DNA from: Bacteroidales bacterium UBA1800
GTDB lineage: Bacteria > Bacteroidota > Bacteroidia > Bacteroidales > VadinHA17
Assembly (NCBI GenBank): GCA_002319915.1
Contig: DCFQ01000036.1
Location: forward strand, 6,319-13,826
DNA: 7,508 nt
Reading direction: 5' to 3'
The notes beneath the pieces were generated by a model. The model did not search any database. It was not told the origin of the DNA and was given only the letters and a program-made list of their open reading frames with translations. The translations under genes and the position numbers were made by a program. Numbering within the stretch: position 1 is the first letter of the stretch; each line of letters opens with the position of its first letter. Shown here piece by piece: positions 1 through 4,717 of this stretch.

Positions 1-1391
1 CCGGCAGGGTTGATTGCCCCGCCGCTTCCTGCCGAGGCAGTGAGTGTAAATGTCGCAACAGCGAAAGCCGCAGATATGGTGTGGTTTGCCGTGACGTTGC
101 TGAATGTATAGGAACTGAGGGCCCCCATCGGAGAATTGTCGACGGTGACGTTTGATATCTGGAATCCGGTGGAAGGCACGATTGAAAAGGCCCGGCTTGT
201 CCCGTACTGGACGGTTACATTTCCCGAAGGATTGATTGTACCGCCGGAGCCTGCACTGGAAGAGACCGTATAGGTGAGGATACTGATGACAACCCTGAGC
301 GTATGCGGAGCGGTGACATTATTGAAAGTGTAGGTGGACACGACTCCTACGGAAACATTATCTACAAGTACATCAGAAACATAATAACCGGTCATGGCGG
401 AAATGGTAAATGCCTGGCTGGCACCCCAGGTTACAGGCACCGCCCCGGCAGGCGAAAGATTGCCGCCGACATCGACGGATGCGGTTATAGTATTGGTCTT
501 CAGTTCAAAGGTAACTGAGATTGTGTGGTTCAATGTAATATTTGAGAATGTATAGGATGATGGGGTTCCGACCGAGGCATTATCCACGATCACATCGCGG
601 ATATCGTAGCCGGTATTCGGGGAAATGGTGAATGTCCTGGATGTTCCGTAATTTACTGTTGTGTTGCCGGAGGGGGATATGGACCCGCCTGATCCGGCAC
701 TGGCTGTAAGCGTGAAAGTAAGGAGCGAAAATGATGATGATATTGTGTGGTTTGCGGTTACATTGCTGAAAGTATAGGTTGATACTGCACCGACCGACAC
801 CCCGTCGACGCGGACATCAGATATTGCATATCCGGTATTCGCCTGGATCGTGAACGTCGATCCGGAGCCCTCATTTACGGTCACGGTTCCCCCCGGGGTT
901 ATGGTACCGCCGGAGCCTGCGCTAGTAGTGATCGTATAGGTCGGGGTTGGAACGAAGGAAGCCTCAATTGAATGGTTGGCCGTGACATTATTGAAGGTGT
1001 ATGTCGAAACGGTACCCACGGAAACGTTATCGACCTTCACATCCGATATCCTGTACCCGATATTCGGTGTTATCGCAAATGTCTTGTTTGTTGCTTCGTT
1101 CACCTGCACGCTTCCCGAAGGGTTTATCGATCCTCCCGAACCTGCAGTTGAAGTTATGGTATAGACTGTTGTAGGTACGAAGGTCACCGAGATATCATGA
1201 TTGGAAGTTACATTGCTGAATGTATAGGTTGAAACCGCTCCCACGGACGTATTGTCGGCCTTTACATCTGAAACCTTGAATCCAATGGACGGGTTCATTG
1301 TAAAGGTCTTATTTGTCCCCACCACTACAGAGGATATCCCTGAGGGATCTATTGTGCCCCCCGCCCCCGCGCTCGATGTGATCGTGTAAAC
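1..1391 (-). repeat. Six full tandem 74-75-residue beta repeats plus the start of a seventh, within the PIG-L gene
   Basis: Counting from the aromatic residue that opens each unit (asparagine in unit 5), the units are 1388-1164, 1163-939, 938-717, 716-495, 494-273, 272-51, and 50 to the edge. The first two are 225 bp (75 codons) and the next four are 222 bp (74 codons). The shared pattern is YTIT-SAGSGG-I-PSG, then tFtI-p-tGY-isdV-VDn-svG, then StYTFsNVTaNHtIs--F. This resembles the divergent InlB B-repeat family (Pfam PF18998-type), small beta modules common in secreted bacterial proteins. At the DNA level the copies differ at many positions, so these are old duplications rather than recent expansion. 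Unit 5 is the most divergent: it reads SVDVGG where the others have SAGSGG or SAGAGG, and PVTWGASQ in the next stretch. Role is probably a stalk or a binding module. Confidence 0.88.
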
Positions 1392-2729
1392 CATACCGCT
1401 CAGTACTGCCACTTCGGCATCTGTAAGGGCATGATCATAGAACTTCACGCTGCTGATCTGTCCCTTGAAATAGGTGCTGGTCCTGGTGGCCTGCCCGAGG
1501 ATGAATTCGGGAGTGGAATAATTTGTGATTGCCGTTCCGGTGGAAAGCGTCTTGTCGAGGATGCCGTTGATATAAAGCTTGAGGGAGCTGGTATTGCCTG
1601 TAATGGCGATATGGGTCCACGCGTTGGCCGGAATGACAGCCGTTGAGGTCACGGTTTTCGAACTGCCGTCGTTGATCCTCGCTACAACATGGCCATCGGA
1701 TGTAAGGTATAAATTACGGTCGTTGGTTGTTGAAAGCGGGTATTCCGACATTGAAGATATGTCCATCTCCCTTATGAGGTCGGGCCTCACGCGCATCGAA
1801 ATAGTAAATGATGGATTGTTGTTGCCCTTCAGGGTCATGTAATCGTCGTCCCCGTCAAAGATATAAGCTCCCGGCTCGAGCTGGGCTGGGCCCGGGGTGG
1901 TTATTACGCCCCCGGTCATTATGCCTGTCTTATCAGTGCCTCCTTCAACGATCTTGATGAATTTGTGAATGCCTGAGGGTGTCAGGTCTGTGTGCCATGA
2001 CCACCTTCCGTTGTAGATATATATGTTCATTATCCCGACGAAAAGATCGGGAGTGTTGAAATTGACATTTGTGTAGGTTATGCCGGCGGGTATTGAAGGT
2101 AGGTCCACGAAAACGCCGTTGCTCGTGCCAAGCATCCAGACATCCTTGCGGTACTTGACGGCAAGTTCCCTGACCGCCCGGTTCACAGCCTTGTGATGAG
2201 GGTGCCCGTATTCCCCCCAGTTATTGTGAGTCACCACCCTCGCCATTGAAGGATCCGCGATGTACTGTTCAATCTTGGCCTTGAGCTTGTTGATCTCAAA
2301 TGTCGACAGCTCATTGGGATCATTGTAAGTCATCGTCACCAGATGATCATTCAAGAGATAATCATAATAGGAATGAGAACTCCAGTAGTACTCCGTATAC
2401 TCTTCATCCGTGATGTCGTCCCATGGCGTCATCCAGTTTGACTCATAGTCAATATTGTAGTTATTGTTGTCAATGAAATCCTGCTGCTGCGCGATCGTTG
2501 TCCTGAAGTCGGGTGTGGCTGGCATTGCCCCGCAGACAAACTTTTCACATTTGAACCACCAGGGAAGCATCCAGATAAGGTCATCATCCATGTGGGAATT
2601 GATGAGTATTGTACCGCTTTTGGGAACCGTGCTGAAACTGACCTCGGTCCCCTGGCCTGCTGCATTGATCAATCCTGCTACAATAAGAATTGCAGAACAA
2701 AATGCTCTTTTCAAAAAGGATTTTCTCAT
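1..2729 (-). CDS. Exported PIG-L family deacetylase with LamG-like domain and tandem beta repeats (partial, C-terminus off left edge)
   Basis: 909 whole codons are open from the ATG at 2729-2727 to the left edge with no frame break; the stop lies outside. Residues 1-25 form a signal peptide: a basic start (MRKSFLKR), a hydrophobic core and an INAAG cleavage region; Cys11 is not in a lipobox. Residues ~40-280 are a PIG-L/LmbE-type zinc deacetylase, a family that removes N-acetyl groups from GlcNAc-type sugars. Visible motifs are SHMDDD (H46, D48, D49) and HNNWGEYGHPHH (168-179). By analogy with MshB, H46, D49 and H179 would bind zinc and D48 would be the base. Residues ~288-444 resemble a LamG/concanavalin A-like domain (YIFDG start, WTHIAI near W371, LYING, then GQISSVKFYDHALTDAEV). 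From residue ~447 on there are 74-75-residue repeats. No Shine-Dalgarno is seen. Probably secreted or surface-held; a C-terminal sorting domain may lie beyond the edge. The true substrate is unknown. Confidence 0.9.
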   Translation of the reverse strand, partial: MRKSFLKRAFCSAILIVAGLINAAGQGTEVSFSTVPKSGTILINSHMDDDLIWMLPWWFKCEKFVCGAMPATPDFRTTIAQQQDFIDNNNYNIDYESNWMTPWDDITDEEYTEYYWSSHSYYDYLLNDHLVTMTYNDPNELSTFEINKLKAKIEQYIADPSMARVVTHNNWGEYGHPHHKAVNRAVRELAVKYRKDVWMLGTSNGVFVDLPSIPAGITYTNVNFNTPDLFVGIMNIYIYNGRWSWHTDLTPSGIHKFIKIVEGGTDKTGIMTGGVITTPGPAQLEPGAYIFDGDDDYMTLKGNNNPSFTISMRVRPDLIREMDISSMSEYPLSTTNDRNLYLTSDGHVVARINDGSSKTVTSTAVIPANAWTHIAITGNTSSLKLYINGILDKTLSTGTAITNYSTPEFILGQATRTSTYFKGQISSVKFYDHALTDAEVAVLSGMVYTITSSAGAGGTIDPSGISSVVVGTNKTFTMNPSIGFKVSDVKADNTSVGAVSTYTFSNVTSNHDISVTFVPTTVYTITSTAGSGGSINPSGSVQVNEATNKTFAITPNIGYRISDVKVDNVSVGTVSTYTFNNVTANHSIEASFVPTPTYTITTSAGSGGTITPGGTVTVNEGSGSTFTIQANTGYAISDVRVDGVSVGAVSTYTFSNVTANHTISSSFSLLTFTLTASAGSGGSISPSGNTTVNYGTSRTFTISPNTGYDIRDVIVDNASVGTPSSYTFSNITLNHTISVTFELKTNTITASVDVGGNLSPAGAVPVTWGASQAFTISAMTGYYVSDVLVDNVSVGVVSTYTFNNVTAPHTLRVVISILTYTVSSSAGSGGTINPSGNVTVQYGTSRAFSIVPSTGFQISNVTVDNSPMGALSSYTFSNVTANHTISAAFAVATFTLTASAGSGGAINPA

Positions 2730-2759
2730 ATGATGTTATCGGACTTGACTAAGTTTTGT

Positions 2760-2791
2760 CAAATATACACTTTTTAAATGTTCCACACAAA
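2760..2791 (-). promoter_or_regulatory. Bacteroidota-type promoter for the PIG-L gene
   Basis: Read on the minus strand, TTTG (2791-2788) is followed by exactly 20 nt and then TATATTTG (2767-2760). This is a full match to the Bacteroidota housekeeping sigma consensus (TTTG at about -33, TAnnTTTG at about -7). It lies about 30 nt upstream of the PIG-L start codon, giving a short leader. A second TAnnTTTG match (TAAATTTG, 2795-2788) overlaps the -33 box but has no TTTG at the right distance upstream, so it is less likely to act as a -7 box. Confidence 0.7.
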
Positions 2792-2998
2792 TTTAGCTTG
2801 ATTGTAAATGGTTGAAAATTAACGAAAAAGGACTCATTGGTCTTTCTAAAAAATCCAGATATCAACGAATTACAAAGGTTCACTGATGATTTGTTTTCGT
2901 TCATCAAAATCGCAGGAATTTTATCAACAGCAGTGTTTATAATTTCCAGGTTTCAGATCAAGCTGTTCAAGATAACGCCAGGGAACATGCTTTAATTA

Positions 2999-3012
2999 TT
3001 TACGCGCGTAAA
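2999..3012. promoter_or_regulatory. Perfect 14-bp palindrome, possible operator
   Basis: TTTACGCGCGTAAA is its own reverse complement, centred between 3005 and 3006, in otherwise AT-rich DNA. It sits ~235 bp upstream of the PIG-L promoter and ~260 bp upstream of the b561 -7 box, so it is far from both for a simple repressor site. Palindromes of this size can be dimeric regulator sites, but no regulator gene is in the window to pair with it. It has no T-run to make it a terminator. Confidence 0.3.
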
Positions 3013-3042
3013 AATGATTATGCATCCAAAGTCTGAGTTTAT

Positions 3043-3121
3043 CCGCAAGGAACGCCGGGTTTGATTAAAGCATGCAAAGGTATTTTACTGAAATTAACCT
3101 TTTTGCGACCTTTGCGGTTAA
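3043..3121. repeat. Degenerate inverted intergenic repeat (CGCAAAG / CTTTGCG type)
   Basis: The left part has CCGCAAGGAACGC (3043-3055) and GCAAAGG (3074-3080). The right part has CC-TTTTT-GCG then ACCTTTGCGG (3098-3117). The 13-mer at 3043-3055 pairs with 3105-3117 at 10 of 13 positions in inverted orientation. The right part is itself framed by TTAACC (3094-3099) and GGTTAA (3116-3121). From memory, tandem '(A)CCTTTGCG' units are frequent between genes in Bacteroidota; this looks like a worn copy. It codes for nothing visible. Whether it is a mobile relic or a transcribed hairpin is unknown. Confidence 0.5.
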
Positions 3122-3247
3122 AAGATTTTGACCTTTGATACATCCTCTTCACCTGAATTAATTAAATCCTTTCGTTGGAATTGTCAGATACCGGTTACGG
3201 ATGTGATAATAAGCACTTGTCACCAGCTAAAAAAGCCAGGGGAACTT

Positions 3248-3279
3248 TTTCCTCAATCATTATTGATTGGGTATATTTG
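3248..3279 (+). promoter_or_regulatory. Bacteroidota-type promoter for the b561 cytochrome gene
   Basis: TATATTTG at 3272-3279 fits TAnnTTTG exactly. A near-match to the -33 box, TTTC (3248-3251, one change from TTTG), lies 20 nt upstream, the same spacing as in the promoter of the divergent gene. Transcription would start around 3286 and leave a leader of about 30 nt before the ATG at 3317. The start codon has no Shine-Dalgarno, only an A-run (GAAAAATG). Confidence 0.6.
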
Positions 3280-3316
3280 TGAAAAACTTATCAGTTCCAG
3301 TACTAAATCTTGAAAA

Positions 3317-3934
3317 ATGTATCTGTACCCTCTCTGGATTAGGATATGGCATTTCTTAAATGCCGCGCTCTTCCTGGTGCTTCTTGTAACAGGATTGATC
3401 ATTCACTTTCACGGCGCTGGTCATTCAGGATCCGCGACCGGGCTTACCGGAGCCATCAGATGGCATAATGCAACCGCTGTTATGCTTCTGGCGGACTACG
3501 TGCTCTTCATCGCCGGGAATGCCCTTTCCGGCAACGGAAAGTATTACAGGATCAGGAAAAGGAATTTCTGGTCCGACGTGCTCCTCCAGGCAAAATATTA
3601 CCGGAAGGGAAGATCCGGGGGTGAAAAAGAGCCTTTCCCCGTGACTGAGGAACAGAAGTTCAATCCCCTCCAGAGGCTCTCTTATGTTCTAACAATGTAT
3701 GCGGGATTTCCTCTCCTGGCATTGTCCGGCATTGTACTTTTTTTCCCATCACTCGAATTCTGGAACATATTTGGTATCAGCGGCGCGGAACTAAGCGATA
3801 TCATTCATATCTCAATGGGATTCCTCCTTACTCTCTTCCTGATAATCCATATTTATTCCTTTACGCTGGTGCCAAAGCCGGGATCTTTGTTAAGGAGCAT
3901 TATTTCAGGATATTACACTAGGGAAGAGGAGTGA
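3317..3934 (+). CDS. Cytochrome b561-type di-haem membrane protein (cytochrome b/b6 domain)
   Basis: 205 residues forming four predicted membrane helices: ~12-30, ~47-68, ~120-143 and ~160-184. Each helix holds one well-placed histidine (H12 in WHFLNA, H50 in RWHNA, H164 in DIIHIS, H178 in IIHIY), the usual pattern for bis-histidine ligation of two b haems in the bacterial b561/Ni-hydrogenase cytochrome b group (PF01292-like). Such subunits carry electrons between the quinone pool and periplasmic redox partners such as hydrogenases, formate dehydrogenases, thiosulfate reductases or multihaem cytochromes c. A 50-residue basic loop (~71-118; YYRIRKRNFW, KYYRKGR) separates helices 2 and 3 and is probably cytoplasmic. 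The short loop after helix 1 is histidine-rich (H30, H32, H36). It is the first gene of the plus-strand haem cluster, with its own promoter. The partner enzyme is not in the window, so the exact pathway is unknown. Confidence 0.88.
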   Translation: MYLYPLWIRIWHFLNAALFLVLLVTGLIIHFHGAGHSGSATGLTGAIRWHNATAVMLLADYVLFIAGNALSGNGKYYRIRKRNFWSDVLLQAKYYRKGRSGGEKEPFPVTEEQKFNPLQRLSYVLTMYAGFPLLALSGIVLFFPSLEFWNIFGISGAELSDIIHISMGFLLTLFLIIHIYSFTLVPKPGSLLRSIISGYYTREEE

Positions 3935-3949
3935 CTGCCACCACGTGCT

Positions 3950-3990
3950 GCCGGAAACCGGACAGCCGTCCTGCCGGCCATGGGATTTTT
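3950..3990 (+). terminator. Likely intrinsic terminator after the b561 gene
   Basis: Starting 16 bp after the stop codon, GCCGG (3950-3954) can pair with CCGGC (3974-3978), and inside it GGAC (3960-3963) pairs with GTCC (3968-3971) around a 4-nt loop. A T-run follows at 3986-3990, then GTCTTT. The T-run is 7 nt from the stem base, so the fit is imperfect. If it works, the b561 gene is transcribed apart from the cytochrome c gene that starts at 4111. I see no clear promoter consensus in the rest of this gap; the nearest is TAAAATTG (4056-4063), one change from TAnnTTTG and without a -33 box. Confidence 0.4.
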
Positions 3991-4110
3991 GTCTTTACGG
4001 TTGGCCCGTTAGAGAGAGATCTTCCGGAATTATAGGTAATGAGGATCAAAAGAACTAAAATTGCATGTTAATTGTATTAATATTATCACTGTTAAATAGT
4101 CAGCATAATT

Positions 4111-4518
4111 ATGAAAACGACCAGGAAATTATTTTCGGCACCAGCCGCTGTTATCATTGGCCTTCTCTTTACGCTCACGGTTTCGGCTCAGCCTAAGCCA
4201 TGGGTGGTTCCTGACAACTACAAAACAATGCAAAACCCTGTGGTAAAAGGAGATGCTTCCAATAAAGCCGGGATGGCCCTGTATAATAAATACTGTGCCT
4301 CATGCCATGGAAAGACAGGGCTTGGTGACGGAGTGAAATCAAGGATGCTCACCACATTCCCGGGCGATCTGTCAGGTGCCGCCTACCAGAATGAAACTGA
4401 CGGCGAGCAATTCTACAAGACCAAGTTCGGGCGCGAAGAGATGCCGAAATATGAAGGCAGGCTGACCGATGACGACATCTGGAATATCGTGAACTACATG
4501 CGGACATTCAAGAAATAA
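4111..4518 (+). CDS. Small exported mono-haem cytochrome c (class I)
   Basis: 135 residues. Residues 1-26 are a signal peptide (MKTTRKLF, hydrophobic AVIIGLLFTLTV, SAQ cleavage site), so the mature protein is periplasmic or possibly surface-exposed. There is a single haem site, C62-A-S-C65-H66, within YNKYCASCHGKTGLGDG. The likely sixth ligand is M111 in REEMPKYEG. The closing helix is DDIWNIVNYMRTF. This order (CxxCH, G-GDG, MP, WxIVxYxR) is that of the PF13442/PF00034 cytochrome c fold. It would carry single electrons between redox complexes. The gene lies between a membrane b cytochrome and the CcsBA maturation factor that would attach its haem. The ATG at 4111 is chosen because it directly precedes a good signal peptide; the leader is AT-rich with no Shine-Dalgarno. 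Its redox partner cannot be named from the sequence. Confidence 0.92.
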   Translation: MKTTRKLFSAPAAVIIGLLFTLTVSAQPKPWVVPDNYKTMQNPVVKGDASNKAGMALYNKYCASCHGKTGLGDGVKSRMLTTFPGDLSGAAYQNETDGEQFYKTKFGREEMPKYEGRLTDDDIWNIVNYMRTFKK

Positions 4519-4535
4519 TTTTGCCATGAAATAGA

Positions 4536-4571
4536 AGGCAGGTATTGTTATTTTATTAACAATAAAAGCCT
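4536..4571 (+). terminator. Stem-loop downstream of the cytochrome c gene
   Basis: ATTGTTA (4544-4550) and TAACAAT (4557-4563) form a perfect 7-bp stem with a 6-nt loop. It extends past a mismatched 4-nt stretch to AGGC (4536-4539) pairing with GCCT (4568-4571). It begins 18 bp after the stop codon. No T-run follows on the plus strand, so it is a poor intrinsic terminator and may instead protect the 3' end of the cytochrome c message or be an attenuating structure before ccsBA. Confidence 0.35.
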
Positions 4572-4646
4572 GACCGGTAATCTTGCTTTGCTGAACGGCT
4601 TCAAAGTGGCTGAAACTTATTGCTCCGTGATAATCAGCGACTTCCA

Positions 4647-4680
4647 TGCCTATCGGCAGGCAGGTCCGTGTCCTCCGTGC
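4647..4680. repeat. Intergenic hairpin plus GTCCGTGTCCTCCGTG repeat in the ccsBA leader
   Basis: TGCCT (4647-4651) pairs with AGGCA (4658-4662) around ATCGGC. It is followed directly by GTCCGTG (4664-4670) and TCCTCCGTG (4671-4679), two imperfect copies of one short unit. Both the TGCCTnnCGGCAGGCA-type palindrome and '(T)CCTCCGTG' tandems are, from memory, common intergenic sequences in Bacteroidota and other environmental bacteria. The element sits 38-71 bp before the CcsBA start, so it would be in the transcript. It resembles in style, but not in exact bases, the CTTTGCG element at 3043-3121. Confidence 0.4.
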
Positions 4681-4717
4681 AAGTTTTTGCTTTTCAGTAA
4701 TAACCATATCATCAAGA

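Larger units (their letters stand above)
2730..3316. other. Divergent 587-bp intergenic region without a convincing gene
   Basis: This AT-rich stretch separates the minus-strand PIG-L gene from the plus-strand b561 gene. It holds one promoter facing each way, a 14-bp palindrome (2999-3012) and a degenerate inverted repeat (3043-3121). Two short open frames exist on the plus strand. One is 52 codons from a TTG at 2837 to a TAA at 2995, containing a hydrophobic run near its middle. The other is 61 codons at 3128-3313. Neither has recognisable similarity or a good start, and the second overlaps the b561 promoter. I do not call either as a gene. Nothing resembling tRNA, rRNA or CRISPR was seen. 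Confidence 0.7.

Noticed and set aside
1..1391. Possible CRISPR array or recent tandem DNA repeat
   Set aside because: The ~222-bp period is in frame with a protein and the DNA copies are well diverged, so it is a protein repeat, not a CRISPR array.
303..1842. Plus-strand open frames of 62-87 codons over the left gene
   Set aside because: They lie opposite the continuous minus-strand PIG-L/LamG/repeat frame and show no motifs of their own.
2837..2995. 52-codon plus-strand open frame from a TTG, with a hydrophobic run (FIKIAGILSTAVFII)
   Set aside because: No ATG, no promoter or ribosome site seen, no recognisable family; the length is easily reached by chance in AT-rich spacer DNA.
3128..3313. 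61-codon plus-strand open frame just before the b561 gene
   Set aside because: It covers the b561 promoter at 3248-3279, has no recognisable motif, and starts inside repeat-like DNA.
4646..4717. Upstream in-frame ATG that would extend CcsBA by 24 residues
   Set aside because: The extension is polar and basic, falls within the intergenic repeat element, and the start at 4718 gives the usual CcsBA N-terminus.
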